From Paenalicyclobacillus macrosporangiidus (GTDB lineage Bacteria; Bacillota; Bacilli; Alicyclobacillales; Alicyclobacillaceae), in NCBI RefSeq assembly GCF_900116805.1, contig NZ_FPBV01000016.1:27124-91123 (forward strand): a stretch of DNA of 64,000 nucleotides, given 5' to 3'. Positions 16,819-25,743 of this stretch are shown here, one piece after another (position 1 is the first letter of the stretch; every line of letters starts with the position of its first letter). Made by a program: the position numbers and the translations under genes. The notes below the pieces were generated by a model. It worked only from the letters and a program-made list of their open reading frames with translations, was not told where the DNA came from and did no database searches.

Positions 16819-17793
16819 ATGAAGCAGCAGAAGGTGATGTTGGCCGCGGCCGCCGTGTCTGCGGGAGGCGTGGTGTTGTTGCTGCGGGCGGGCAACTGGC
16901 CGCTCGCCGCTTTGGTGTTCTGCAGCGTCGTGCTGACGCTCGCCACGGTCTACCTCCGTCCCCGGCCATTGTGGCGGTTCTATCTCATCATGATCCTCAA
17001 CACCGCAGCTACGATGGCCATGTTTCCCGCCGCACCGCACCGGGTCCTGGAGACCACGCTGTACGCACTCATCATCTCAAGTTGCATCTCCATGCGGGCG
17101 GACCCGCGTCTTGGCATGGCGTTTTTCGGTGTGCAACTGACGGTGGCACTGGCGCTGTTGTCCAGACATTCCAACGAATTCGATCCCGTTCGTATCCTGA
17201 CGCTCCTCGGCGGCTGCGTGATCCTGTGCCTCCAAATCTACGAGGTTGCGTCCAAATTCTACGAGTACCGCCAGCTTTCCATCTACGACGAGTTGACCCG
17301 TTTGCACAATGTCCGGTACTTTCGGTACAAACTGAATGAACTTTTGAAGGACCCGCGCGTGTCCAGTGTCACACTGATCATTCTGGATTTGGATCGTTTC
17401 AAGGAAGTCAACGACACTCTCGGTCACCGTGCGGGCGATGAGGTTCTGCGCAAGGCCGCCCGATGCATTCAAGATGTGGCGGACCCATGGGTGGTCAGCC
17501 GGTACGGCGGCGAGGAGTTCATAATTGTGCAACCGAATCTGGCTCTGAAGGACGCGGTCACGCTCGCAGAGCGAATCCGCATCGGGTTGGAACAGACCCG
17601 CCTGTGTGAACTGCCCGTCACGGTGTCCTGCGGGATCGCCCGAATGGAGAAGCCGAAGTTGCAACCGGAGGCCTTGTTTGACGCCGCGGACCGTGCGTTG
17701 TACGAGGCCAAGGGCGTTCGGAACTGCGTGCGCGTCCATGCCGTGGGCCCGGCTTCGGGAGAGGTGGCAGCGGCCAGCGGAGGGCTGGAATGA
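16819..17793 (+). CDS. Membrane-anchored diguanylate cyclase (GGDEF)
   Basis: About 324 residues. The N-terminal half has five or six hydrophobic helices and no recognised sensor domain; a GGDEF domain occupies about residues 160-310. Motifs are YDELTRLHNVRYF, LIILDLDRFKEVNDTLGH (metal Asp), RYGGEEF as active site and DRALYEAKG. It should make cyclic di-GMP from two GTP. The RxxD product-inhibition site normally just ahead of RYGGEEF is missing (VADPWVVS there), so feedback control is unlikely. Start ATG 16819 gives a short basic N terminus before the first helix; the ribosome site is weak. The gene converges on a sensor kinase gene. Confidence 0.88.
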   Translation: MKQQKVMLAAAAVSAGGVVLLLRAGNWPLAALVFCSVVLTLATVYLRPRPLWRFYLIMILNTAATMAMFPAAPHRVLETTLYALIISSCISMRADPRLGMAFFGVQLTVALALLSRHSNEFDPVRILTLLGGCVILCLQIYEVASKFYEYRQLSIYDELTRLHNVRYFRYKLNELLKDPRVSSVTLIILDLDRFKEVNDTLGHRAGDEVLRKAARCIQDVADPWVVSRYGGEEFIIVQPNLALKDAVTLAERIRIGLEQTRLCELPVTVSCGIARMEKPKLQPEALFDAADRALYEAKGVRNCVRVHAVGPASGEVAAASGGLE

Positions 17794-17936
17794 GCCCGGA
17801 TGGCGGGGATCCGCATTGGCACCGGGCCAACGCGTGAGACCGGCGCGTCTGGCCTGCGCGGAGCGGGGACTTGCAAATCATGGACAGGTGTGCAGATGCA
17901 CCGATCTCCACGAACCTGACTGAGCTCAAGGCTGAG

Positions 17937-19661
17937 TCACCGAGACGGGGGAGCCGGCTGTCCATCGGGACGCGGGCCTGCGGGAAAACCGATGGTGACC
18001 GTCGTCCCGCGGCCCGGCGTGCTGTCCACGTGAATCCGGCCCCGGTGCATCTCCACGATTTTGTAAGTGACGACCAATCCGAGTCCGGTTCCTTTCTCTT
18101 TTGTGCTGTACACCGGCTCGCCCAGCTTGGAGATGCGTTCTTTCGGCATCCCCACCCCTTCGTCCGTGCACGATACCCAGACGTGCCCGCCGGAAGCCCA
18201 CAGCCGAATGGCCAACCGCCCTCCGTCCGGCATCGCTTCAATCCCGTTCTTGAACACGTTCACCAACGCCTGCTCCATGCGGTAGGGGAGCCCCCACACC
18301 GGAGGCGTGGCGGGCGAAAGATGGGTCATCACGCGGACCCCCTGGTGAACCGCCTGAGGTTCCAACAGGGCGATGGCCTGGCGGACCACACCCGCGACGT
18401 CCACCGGTGCGTACTCGGTTTTCTGAGGTCTGGCCAGCAGCAGCAATTCGTGCAGGATGATTTCGATGCGGGTCAGTTCGTCCAGCATGATGGTGACGTA
18501 CTGGCCGTGCGCTTCCACAGGGGTGCCCGGCAACAACTGCAGAAAGCCTTTCAGGGTGGTCAGCGGATTGCGGATCTCGTGGGCGATGCTGACGGCCAGC
18601 TCCCCCACCGTCGCCAGTTTTTCGGACTTCACCAGGAGCTCCTCCGTGCGCTTGCGGTCGGTGATGTCCTGAACCGTACCGACCACGCAGGCGGGCAGGC
18701 CTGCCGCATCGGTGGCCACCTCCGCTCGCCACCACACCATGCGCTCCACACCATCCGGGCGCACGATGCGGAACTCTCCTTCGCCGCGGCCGTGCTGCCG
18801 GAGCCGCTGCAACATCTCCCGGATGCGACCTTGGTCGTCCGGATGGACCAAGCCCAAGAACGCATCGTCCGTGCCGGTGAATTGTTGTTCGGATAGGCCG
18901 TAGATGCGCAGCGTCTCATTGGACCAGGTGTGCCGGTTGCTCCGAATGTCCCAGGTCCAACTGCCGATGCCCGCCACGCGTTGGGCGAGTTCCAGATTGC
19001 GGTAGGTTTGGCGCAGCACCTGCTCGGTGCGGCGGCGGGCCCGAATCTCCCGCGCTACACTCAGGGCGAGTCCAGCCCCCAGCAACGAGATGGCGGCGGC
19101 AAACCCAGCGAACGTCCACCACACGCGGCGCCACCACACCGCCTGTTCCTCCTGGACGCGCGCTTCGGCCTCTGTTCGAACTGTTTGGCACAATTTCCTA
19201 AATTCAGAAAAGGCTCCCTCGCTGGCGAGCGGATTGAAATCTCTTGGGAGGGTACCGTGGTTCGCCGCCTCCGCCGCGAATCGCTCATGCCATCCGGTTC
19301 CGGCCGCGATGGCCCGCTGTGCGGCTGTCGAGAGCGGCGAATCGGCAGGTACGGCTTGCATCAGCGCCTGTGCAGCATCCGAAAACACCGCGTGCGCCGC
19401 GCGCAGAGTCTGAAGAGAGGCAGGATCCCGGTTCCAGGCAAACACGCGCAGCGCGCTGTTCTCTTGACCCAGTGAGGACTGCATCTGGTCGACGCTGGAG
19501 AGCACCCGGAGCGTCTGCGTGATATGCTGGTAGTTGTACCGGATGGATACCGCCAATGCCGTGGTGACCGAAACGGTGAAGACGGCAAACACGACCCCCG
19601 CAGCCATCAGCGGCCGCGGCAGTATGCGATTGGTCAGCCTCTGTTTCAAGCGCATGACCAA
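17937..19661 (-). CDS. Orphan PAS-domain sensor histidine kinase
   Basis: The 574-residue protein has membrane helices at about 19-40 and 181-203 enclosing a helical extracytoplasmic CHASE3-like region. A PAS domain (about 225-335, with GSWTWDIRSNRHTWS and VQDITDRKRTEE) follows, then the H-box VSIAHEIRNPLTTLKGFLQL with phospho-acceptor His361. The ATPase has N-box NVFKNGIEAMPDGG, G1 DEGVGMP and G2 GTGLGLVV. The arrangement resembles Bacillus sporulation-type kinases. No response regulator is adjacent, consistent with feeding a phosphorelay; that role is inference. It converges on the diguanylate cyclase gene with about 140 bp between stops. Confidence 0.92.
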   Translation of the reverse strand: MVMRLKQRLTNRILPRPLMAAGVVFAVFTVSVTTALAVSIRYNYQHITQTLRVLSSVDQMQSSLGQENSALRVFAWNRDPASLQTLRAAHAVFSDAAQALMQAVPADSPLSTAAQRAIAAGTGWHERFAAEAANHGTLPRDFNPLASEGAFSEFRKLCQTVRTEAEARVQEEQAVWWRRVWWTFAGFAAAISLLGAGLALSVAREIRARRRTEQVLRQTYRNLELAQRVAGIGSWTWDIRSNRHTWSNETLRIYGLSEQQFTGTDDAFLGLVHPDDQGRIREMLQRLRQHGRGEGEFRIVRPDGVERMVWWRAEVATDAAGLPACVVGTVQDITDRKRTEELLVKSEKLATVGELAVSIAHEIRNPLTTLKGFLQLLPGTPVEAHGQYVTIMLDELTRIEIILHELLLLARPQKTEYAPVDVAGVVRQAIALLEPQAVHQGVRVMTHLSPATPPVWGLPYRMEQALVNVFKNGIEAMPDGGRLAIRLWASGGHVWVSCTDEGVGMPKERISKLGEPVYSTKEKGTGLGLVVTYKIVEMHRGRIHVDSTPGRGTTVTIGFPAGPRPDGQPAPPSR

Positions 19662-19838
19662 TGACTCGATGGCGATAACCCCCAGATTGGCGGTATTCCG
19701 TTCGCCACATGAATCCTGCCAAAGCAGTCCAATTCATTCTATCAGTTTGGCGCAACGGGGGAAAAGCCATGTTGTGCACCGCAGCCCGGCGTTGTGCTAT
19801 CCTGCAGACAATCCTCTGGTGAACGAGGCGGTGTGGGC

Positions 19839-20486
19839 ATGGACGCATCAACCCGTGAGCATCCGGCGACGTCAGCCATTCGCAAGGTCCTCGAGGCCCG
19901 CCAGCCGGGCATTCTCACCGAGGAGCCGGTGATGCACGCGGCCGTCCTCGTGCCTTTGGTGAACGCGGGCGGGGAGCTGGCCGTGCTCTTTGAACAGCGG
20001 GCCGCGACCCTCCGGCGCCAGGCCGGTGAAATCTGTTTTCCCGGAGGGCGCCGTGAACCGGACGATCCGGATGAACGCGCGACGGCCCTGCGGGAAACGT
20101 GCGAGGAACTCGGCATCGCGGCTTTGGACGTGGACTGTCTGGGGGCGCTCGACGTGCTGGTCGCGTCCCCGCAGGTGATTGTGCATCCGTTCGTCGGACG
20201 CATCTTGGACACGGCGCGCCTGCGGCCGAATCCCGGCGAGGTCGGACAGGTGTTCACGGTCCCGCTCGAGCGGCTGCTGCAGACCTCCCCCCGGGTGGTC
20301 TCGATGCCGTTTGTTCCGGCGCCGCCGGACGATTTCCCATTTCACCTGATTCCGCACGGCCCGTCCTATCCGTGGCGGGGGTGGACCCGCCGCATTCATT
20401 TCTACGAGGTCGACGGTTGGGTGATCTGGGGGATGACAGCCCGGATCCTCACGCACTTTCTCGAACTGGTACGAGACCAAATGTAA
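19839..20486 (+). CDS. NUDIX hydrolase, probable CoA pyrophosphatase
   Basis: The 215-residue protein contains FPGGRREPDDPDERATALRE then TCEELGI, the NUDIX box in the form used by NudL/UPF0035 coenzyme A diphosphatases, preceded by LFEQRAATLRRQAGEI as in that subfamily. These enzymes split CoA into phosphopantetheine and 3',5'-ADP. Start ATG 19839 gives MDASTREHPATS; it has a GAGGCGG box, and earlier starts extend into poorly coding sequence. It ends 63 bp before galU on the same strand and may be co-transcribed, although a promoter-like sequence lies in the gap. Confidence 0.85.
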   Translation: MDASTREHPATSAIRKVLEARQPGILTEEPVMHAAVLVPLVNAGGELAVLFEQRAATLRRQAGEICFPGGRREPDDPDERATALRETCEELGIAALDVDCLGALDVLVASPQVIVHPFVGRILDTARLRPNPGEVGQVFTVPLERLLQTSPRVVSMPFVPAPPDDFPFHLIPHGPSYPWRGWTRRIHFYEVDGWVIWGMTARILTHFLELVRDQM

Positions 20487-20549
20487 CACACATATGGTAA
20501 GATGAGATTTGTCTGTACTGAACCAAGCGATCGGAAAGGACATGAATTC

Positions 20550-21419
20550 ATGGCAACGATTCGAAAAGCAGTGATCCCGGCCGCCGGATTGGGCACGCGG
20601 TTCCTGCCGGCGACCAAGGCGATGCCCAAAGAGATGCTGCCCATTGTGGACAAGCCGACTATCCAATACATCGTCGAGGAAGCGGTCGCCTCCGGGATCG
20701 AGGACATCATCATCGTGACGGGGAAAGGCAAGCGGGCGATTGAGGACCACTTCGACCGCTCGGTGGAGCTGGAGGAGCTGTTGACCAACAAGGAGAAGCC
20801 GGAAGTTCTCGAGGAGATCCGGCGCATCACCGACATGGCCAACATCCACTACATCCGCCAGAAGCAGCCGCTCGGCCTCGGCCACGCGGTGTGGTGCGCG
20901 CGCCGGTTCATCGGTTCGGAGCCGTTTGCGGTGCTGCTCGGCGACGACATCGTCCGAAGCGAAGTCCCCTGCCTGCGGCAATTGCTAAACGTCTACGAGG
21001 AACGCGGCGGGTCGATCATTGGCGTGCAGACCGTCTCGCAGGAGCAGGTGTCCCGGTACGGCATCGTGGATTCGGAACGGGTGGGCCCCCGGCTGTCGAA
21101 GGTCCGCGGGTTGGTGGAGAAACCGGCTCCGTATTATGCGCCTTCCCGGCTGGCCATCATCGGCCGCTACATCCTGTCGCCGACGGTCTTCGAATTCCTG
21201 GAGCGGGGCCAGACCGGCGCGGACGGCGAGATCCAGTTGACCGATGCGCTCAACGAGCTGACCCACGTGGAGGACCTGTACGCCTATGAGTTCGAGGGGC
21301 GGCGTTACGATGTGGGAGAAAAGCTCGGCTTCATCGAGGCGACGTTGGAGCTGGCGCTGGAGCAACCCGTGCTCGGCGACGCGGTGAAACGGCTGATTAA
21401 GCGGTTGGCGGCGGAATGA
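20550..21419 (+). CDS. galU: UTP-glucose-1-phosphate uridylyltransferase
   Basis: The 289-residue protein begins [20 protein letters not shown] and contains [49 protein letters not shown] and LVEKPAP, all standard GalU/GtaB blocks. It makes UDP-glucose for teichoic acid, capsule or glycolipid synthesis. ATG 20550 is preferred over upstream frames because it matches the conserved family N terminus and follows GGAAAGGA. TATGGTAAGAT at 20493-20503, shared with the manC upstream region, may be part of the promoter. A hairpin terminator follows. Confidence 0.95.
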   Translation: MATIRKAVIPAAGLGTRFLPATKAMPKEMLPIVDKPTIQYIVEEAVASGIEDIIIVTGKGKRAIEDHFDRSVELEELLTNKEKPEVLEEIRRITDMANIHYIRQKQPLGLGHAVWCARRFIGSEPFAVLLGDDIVRSEVPCLRQLLNVYEERGGSIIGVQTVSQEQVSRYGIVDSERVGPRLSKVRGLVEKPAPYYAPSRLAIIGRYILSPTVFEFLERGQTGADGEIQLTDALNELTHVEDLYAYEFEGRRYDVGEKLGFIEATLELALEQPVLGDAVKRLIKRLAAE

Positions 21420-21471
21420 GGGCGGAATGAGGCGGTTCCAAAAGGCGCGGGCCGCTTGCAGGAGCGCCCGC

Positions 21472-21505
21472 GGGCCGTCCCGGAGGTGCCGGGACGGCCC
21501 TCCTC
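21472..21505 (+). terminator. Terminator after galU
   Basis: Perfect 10-bp arms GGGCCGTCCC and GGGACGGCCC around a 9-nt loop, followed only by a weak T-containing tail TCCTCATCAT. Confidence 0.65.
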
Positions 21506-21638
21506 ATCATGGCGCGCGGCGGGCACAACGATGAGCAGGTCCTGGCCGGGGGCGAATCCCGGGATCGGTTCGCTGTTTTCGACGTGCGTGAGGGGGACCG
21601 CCTCCGCTGGGCCATCCGTTGGCCACCCAGCCCAATCC

Positions 21639-21932
21639 GCTTTCCGGGTCGTCATCGGTGGACTGTTCTGGCGGCGGGCGACGAAGCAGGGGGTGGTGGC
21701 GGGGCTCATCACCGGCTGGGGGGTGACGGCGTATCTCGTGCTGACCCAGCATGACCCTGTCGCTGGCTGGAACGCGGGCCTCGTCGCGCTGATAGCCAAT
21801 CTCGTGATGTTCTTCGTCGTCAGCGCGCTGACCAAACCGGTGCCCCGCCCCTATCTCGACGACTTCTACGCCGACGCCTTCCCGGCTGCGACCAGGCCAT
21901 CGCCCACTCGCGCACCCGACCTTCATCCATAA
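21639..21932 (+). pseudogene. Remnant of a sodium:solute symporter (SSS family), C-terminal end
   Basis: The frame encodes GGLFWRRATKQGVVAGLITG then WGVTAYLVLTQHDPVAGWNAGLVALIANLVMFF in two pieces, the last two membrane helices of SSS symporters. The full family has about 500 residues; only about 95 remain and the upstream 160 bp show no symporter sequence in any frame. The break is therefore a deletion rather than a single frameshift. No start or ribosome site is associated, and the gene is judged dead. Confidence 0.65.
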
Positions 21933-22037
21933 CCGTGGATGGAGGTGCGATCCCCTGCCCGGCCACCCCTGTGACATGACAGAAAGGGCGGACGGCGCGG
22001 ACTCGCGTCCCGTCGCCGGCCGTCCCGGTGCATCTCG

Positions 22038-22388
22038 TCAAAATCCGAACCACCCGCCGGGTCCGCCCGAACCCGATCCGTTCCAAGGGCCTCCTGGGCC
22101 TCCCCAGGTCCCCATGCCACCCCCGCCAGGCCCGCCATACATCCCGGGTCCGCCATATATGCCGGGCCCGCCAGGGCCGATGCCGGGACCGGGCCCCGGC
22201 CCCCAACCTTCCGTCGAACCGAACCGATTCCACCCGCCTCCGCGCAGCGCCCGCGAACCGCCCCAAAGGCCGCCGAGCAGCAGCAACAGAGGGAGAAAGC
22301 AGGGTTCCGCATCCACCCCGGCTGAACCGTGGTGAAGTGCGGCCTGAATGTCCGCATGCGGACCCTTTTTCCGTTGTGCACGTTGCAC
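22038..22388 (-). CDS. Small glycine/aromatic-rich low-complexity protein
   Basis: 116 residues: a charged N terminus, a hydrophobic stretch FLPLLLLLGGLWGG at about 31-44, then about 60 residues rich in Gly, Pro, Trp, Phe and Tyr (YGGPGMYGGPGGGGMGTWG) ending GGWFGF. Start GTG 22388 lies 9 nt after an excellent GGAGGAGGTGA box, which argues for this strand over the proline-rich frame on the opposite strand. Composition resembles small glycine-rich spore or surface proteins of Bacilli, but no family is recognised. Function is unknown. Confidence 0.5.
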   Translation of the reverse strand: MQRAQRKKGPHADIQAALHHGSAGVDAEPCFLPLLLLLGGLWGGSRALRGGGWNRFGSTEGWGPGPGPGIGPGGPGIYGGPGMYGGPGGGGMGTWGGPGGPWNGSGSGGPGGWFGF

Positions 22389-22594
22389 CGCATGTCACCT
22401 CCTCCGTCCATCTGAGCCAAGTGTATGCGGATGGGGGAGAAAACGGGTGGACATGCGCCAGCTGTGGACGTGCCCCTGGTCTCTCTGACATCTCGGATGG
22501 CCGCCGGTTGCCTGCCGCCGCGGGAAAACGTATCATGTCGGTAACTCTGGTGGCGACTGGAGCCTGCCGGAAACCGACGGGAAGGGGACAGGCG

Positions 22595-22978
22595 ATGGGG
22601 CACAGGGGGAGAACGCCGCGCAAGGTCATCATCGTGGAAGGCAAGAGCGACCGGGACCGGCTGCTCGCGGTGTTGGAGGAACCGGTGCAGGTCGTCTGCA
22701 CACGAGGGACGCTGAGCTACGCCACGCTGGAGGACCTCATCCTGCCGTTGCAGGATGAGGAGGTGTACATCCTGGTGGACGCCGATGAACCGGGGATGAA
22801 GCTGCGCCGGCAGCTCCAGCACGAGCTGCCCAATGCCAAACACCTGTACACGCGCCGCGTGTACCGGGAGGTCGCGCGCACCCCGCTCAACGTGTTGGCC
22901 AAAGTGTTGTACGACGCCCATTTCGCAGTCGACGAACGGTGGCTGATGACGCCGGAGGGATGCGAACCGCCGCTGTGA
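22595..22978 (+). CDS. Toprim-domain protein (YusF-like)
   Basis: 127 residues forming a single small Toprim fold: KVIIVEGKSDRDRLLAVL with the catalytic-type Glu, then VYILVDADEPGMKLRRQL with the DxD metal-binding pair. Ribonuclease M5 and primases use the same fold, but nothing beyond the core is present. YusF-type proteins of Bacilli have this size and are of unknown function. Start ATG 22595 has GAAGGGGACA upstream. A role in nucleic acid cleavage or phosphotransfer is only a family-level guess. Confidence 0.8.
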   Translation: MGHRGRTPRKVIIVEGKSDRDRLLAVLEEPVQVVCTRGTLSYATLEDLILPLQDEEVYILVDADEPGMKLRRQLQHELPNAKHLYTRRVYREVARTPLNVLAKVLYDAHFAVDERWLMTPEGCEPPL

Positions 22979-23008
22979 GGGTGTTCCAAATAAAAATGGA
23001 CGAACCGC

Positions 23009-23039
23009 GCATCCCCTTCTCACTCTGGGAAGGGGATGC
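23009..23039 (-). terminator. Hairpin over the 3' end of the DUF488 gene
   Basis: Perfect arms GCATCCCCTT and AAGGGGATGC with an 11-nt loop overlapping the stop codon. On the minus strand a T-rich run follows after about 15 nt, so termination strength is uncertain. Confidence 0.5.
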
Positions 23040-23388
23040 CGTTCACCACTTCCAACAGGACGCGCGCGTGGTTGTACACCGGATCTTTGGAGGCATACAC
23101 CAGCGTGACGGGTCCCTCATCTGCCAGCCGGCGCAGTTCCTCCAATTTTCCCCTTTGCACAGGATTCACCAACAGCTCCGAACGGTACCGTTCGCGAAAC
23201 GCGTCATAGAGTTCCGGCCGATGGCAGAACCACTTCCGAAGCTCCGGACTGGGGGCGATGTCTTTCCACCAGTGATGGATGTGGGCGTCCTCCTTTTTCA
23301 CGCCCCGCGGCCACATCCGATCCACCAGGATGCGCGTGCCGTCCGACGGGGACGGGGGATCGTACACCCGCTTCAATCTGACGTTCAT
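23020..23388 (-). CDS. DUF488 family protein
   Basis: 122 residues beginning MNVRLKRVYDPPSPSDGTRI, followed by LVDRMWPRG, WWKDIAPSPELRKWF, FRERYRSEL and TLVYASKDPVYNHARVL, the complete pattern of the short YeaO-like DUF488 branch. Biochemical function is not established. Start ATG 23388 has a perfect AGGAGG box 8 nt upstream. It stands alone on the minus strand and is divergent from the ferritin-like/VIT1 gene across about 170 bp. Confidence 0.9.
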   Translation of the reverse strand: MNVRLKRVYDPPSPSDGTRILVDRMWPRGVKKEDAHIHHWWKDIAPSPELRKWFCHRPELYDAFRERYRSELLVNPVQRGKLEELRRLADEGPVTLVYASKDPVYNHARVLLEVVNGIPFPE

Positions 23389-23559
23389 GTGGGTTCCTCC
23401 TCGTTTCAACCGCGAATCTCGGGGTGAGGTCCGCCGCACAGGCTCTTGCTGCCATCGTAGCGCACGGGGCGCGATGCGGACAACCGCCGGCGATCCGCTG
23501 GGGAGGGTGTCCAGGAACAACGGATTGTTGTAGGATGTCGGTAGCATGGGGGTGAAGCC

Positions 23560-24708
23560 GTGAGCCGGAACGATACGTATCTCGTCAAGACGCTGGTCGA
23601 AAACTGGCGGCGCGAGATGGAGGCGGCGCAGTTGTACCAGCTGTCCGCCGACGCCGAGCGCGATCCCCGGCGCAAAGAGATTCTGGTCCGCCTGGCCGAG
23701 GTGGAACGCCGGCATGCGCAGATGTGGGAGGAAAAGCTGGCCGGCCTCGGTGTCGATACGGGGGCGCTGGAAGTGCCGCGGGTGACGGCGCCCGAAGGGG
23801 ACGGCCCGCAGCTGTTGGCGCGCATCGAGGCGATTGAACAGGGCAACGGGGCTTGGTATCAGAGTTTGCGCAACGTGATCGACGACGAAGACATCCTCGG
23901 CATTATCGACCAGATTGACCGGGATGAAGCGCAGCACGGCGATCTCGATGCGCTCCTGCACTCCCGCCAGGCGGCGCAGCGCCGGTTGGACAAGCTGTGG
24001 AAGAGCGAGCGCCACCGCCAGGGGACCAGTGACTGGCTCGGGGACGCCATCTACGGGGTCAACGACGGCCTCGGCGCCATCTTCGGCATCATCGCCGGCG
24101 TGGCCGGCTACACCGCCAACACGCACACCGTGCTCATCAGCGGTTTCTTCGGCGCCCTGGCCAGCACTCTGTCGATGGGCGCCGGCGCGTGGCTGGCGAC
24201 GCGGTCGGAGAACGAGGTGATGGAGACCGCCATCCGCCAGGAGCGGGAGGAGATTGAGCAAGACCCGGCGCATGAGGTGGAGGAGCTGGCCCTGCTGTAC
24301 CAACTCAAGGGATTCACGCCCGAGGAGTCCCAGCGGATTGCGGAACAGATTGCCCAAGATCCGGATGCCATGCTCAAGACGATGGTCCTGGAGGAGTTCG
24401 GCATTCACGAGGCGAACCAGGGCAACCCCTGGAAGTCGGCGCTTTTCGGCGCGGTCTCGACCTTCATCGGCGGCGTCATCCCGCTCGTCCCGTTTTTCTT
24501 CATGAACGGACTGCCGGCCATGGTGGCCGCGGCGGTGGTCAGCATCCTCGCCCACTTCGCGGTGGGGGCGGCCAAGAGCCTGATCACCGTGCGCAGTTGG
24601 TGGGCGAGCGGCCTGGAGATGACGCTGGTCGGAGTGATCGTCGGTGTCGTCTCCTACGGTCTCGGCGAACTCGCGGCCCGCGTGTTCGGCGTCGCGGCCG
24701 GCGGCTGA
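23560..24708 (+). CDS. Ferritin-like/VIT1 fusion transporter (MbfA-like)
   Basis: 382 residues in two parts. An N-terminal four-helix erythrin/ferritin-like domain (about 1-150) has metal-ligand motifs in REMEAAQLYQ, EVERRHAQMWEE and DEAQHGDLD. A C-terminal VIT1/CCC1 membrane domain (about 160-382) opens with DWLGDAIYGVNDGLGAIFG and has about five helices split by a charged cytoplasmic loop. Relatives such as MbfA export or sequester iron or manganese. The metal direction here is inferred from that family. Start GTG 23560 has a GGGGGTGA box. No Fur-box-like sequence was convincing upstream. Confidence 0.87.
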   Translation: MSRNDTYLVKTLVENWRREMEAAQLYQLSADAERDPRRKEILVRLAEVERRHAQMWEEKLAGLGVDTGALEVPRVTAPEGDGPQLLARIEAIEQGNGAWYQSLRNVIDDEDILGIIDQIDRDEAQHGDLDALLHSRQAAQRRLDKLWKSERHRQGTSDWLGDAIYGVNDGLGAIFGIIAGVAGYTANTHTVLISGFFGALASTLSMGAGAWLATRSENEVMETAIRQEREEIEQDPAHEVEELALLYQLKGFTPEESQRIAEQIAQDPDAMLKTMVLEEFGIHEANQGNPWKSALFGAVSTFIGGVIPLVPFFFMNGLPAMVAAAVVSILAHFAVGAAKSLITVRSWWASGLEMTLVGVIVGVVSYGLGELAARVFGVAAGG

Positions 24709-24728
24709 GCGCGGGGGTGCGCCTTGGT

Positions 24729-25616
24729 CTAGGAAAAATCCGGGCGCGACCTCAGGTGTGCCAAGAACACGTCGACCGTGCGCGTCCGAAATTGAGAAGC
24801 GTGGACCACGGTGGAGAACCAGCGCCGTACCGGATGTCCGGCGATCTCGACGCTGGCCAGCGTCCCGAGGGCAAGTTCCTTGCCGAGTGCGCGCTCGGAC
24901 AAGAGCGCCACGCCGAGACCCGCTTCTACCGATTCCTTGATGATCTGGTTGCTCCCGAAAGCCATCACCGCACGCGGCCGGATGCCCGCCTGGGCCAGCA
25001 ACCGATCGGCCATCTCCCGCGTGCCGGAGCCCTGTTCCCGCACGATCCACGTCTCTCCCGACACGGCGCTGGCCTCGACCCGTTCGGCGCTTGCCAGCGG
25101 GTGATCCACAGGGAGGATCACCCGCATCGTGTCGGGCAAAAACGGCGTGACCTCCAACTCGGGATGACGCAGCTCCGCCTCTACGATGCCGACGTCGAGC
25201 TCTCGCGCCAACACCTGTTCCGCCACGTGGCGAGTGTTCGCGATGATGACCTCCGGCTGCACATCCGGGTGTACACGGCGAAACCGGGCCAGGACGCGCG
25301 GCAGCACGTATTCGCCGAAGGTGAGGCTCGCCCCGATGCGCAGGGGCCCCTGGACTTTCTGCGTGAGGTCTTCCAACAACCGGCGGGCGTGGGCGTATTC
25401 CCGGACGATCCGCTTGGCCTGCGCGTACAGCACCTCGCCAGCCTTGGTCAACCGGATGAACCGGTTTCTGCGCTCGACCAATTTGACACCGTAGTATTCC
25501 TCGAGCACCCGGATGTGCTGGCTCACGGCCGGTTGGGTCATGTGCAGGTCTTCGGCGGCGCGTGAGAAGCTCCGGCGTTCCACGACGGCGATGAACACCT
25601 CGAGCGGTGTATCCAT
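24729..25616 (-). CDS. LysR-family transcriptional regulator of the adjacent YeiH transporter
   Basis: 295 residues with an N-terminal winged HTH (FIAVVERRSFSRAAEDLHMT then QPAVSQHIRVLE) and a type 2 periplasmic-binding-like effector domain starting QGPLRIGASLTFGEY. Start ATG 25616 (MDTPLEVF) follows GGGAGGCC. The gene is divergent from a YeiH-type transporter, and a palindrome GATAAG-N5-CTTATC stands in the spacer. YeiE/CysL-type LysR proteins next to YeiH commonly respond to sulfur compounds; that effector is inference from related loci. Confidence 0.92.
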   Translation of the reverse strand: MDTPLEVFIAVVERRSFSRAAEDLHMTQPAVSQHIRVLEEYYGVKLVERRNRFIRLTKAGEVLYAQAKRIVREYAHARRLLEDLTQKVQGPLRIGASLTFGEYVLPRVLARFRRVHPDVQPEVIIANTRHVAEQVLARELDVGIVEAELRHPELEVTPFLPDTMRVILPVDHPLASAERVEASAVSGETWIVREQGSGTREMADRLLAQAGIRPRAVMAFGSNQIIKESVEAGLGVALLSERALGKELALGTLASVEIAGHPVRRWFSTVVHASQFRTRTVDVFLAHLRSRPDFS

Positions 25617-25642
25617 CCTCAGGCCTCCCGTCTCGTTCACAT

Positions 25643-25659
25643 GATAAGAATTCCTTATC
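25643..25659. promoter_or_regulatory. LysR-type operator between the regulator and YeiH genes
   Basis: A 17-bp palindrome GATAAG-AATTC-CTTATC with T-N11-A symmetry starts 27 bp upstream of the LysR start codon and about 85 bp before yeiH. It lies in an AT-rich spacer that must hold both promoters. Confidence 0.7.
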
Positions 25660-25743
25660 TACATCATATCAATCATTCATTTTACCTATGGAAGATCCGT
25701 GCGTACCCTGGGGAGTGACAGGTCACCAAAGGGGGGGATTCAT

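Noticed and set aside
14878..17040. Long open frame (720 codons) on the minus strand opposite the peptide-binding lipoprotein gene
   Set aside because: Arg/Val/His/Gln-rich translation without motifs; a typical shadow of a GC-rich gene on the other strand.
20502..20549. Upstream ATG extension of galU
   Set aside because: The added residues do not match the family, and the GGAAAGGA box fits the ATG at 20550.
21976..22335. Proline-rich frame on the plus strand opposite the glycine-rich gene
   Set aside because: No ribosome binding site and the composition is the mirror of the GGN codons on the minus strand, which has an excellent ribosome site.
22389..22594. Further gene between the glycine-rich and Toprim genes
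   Set aside because: About 200 bp without a frame that has both a start and a ribosome site.
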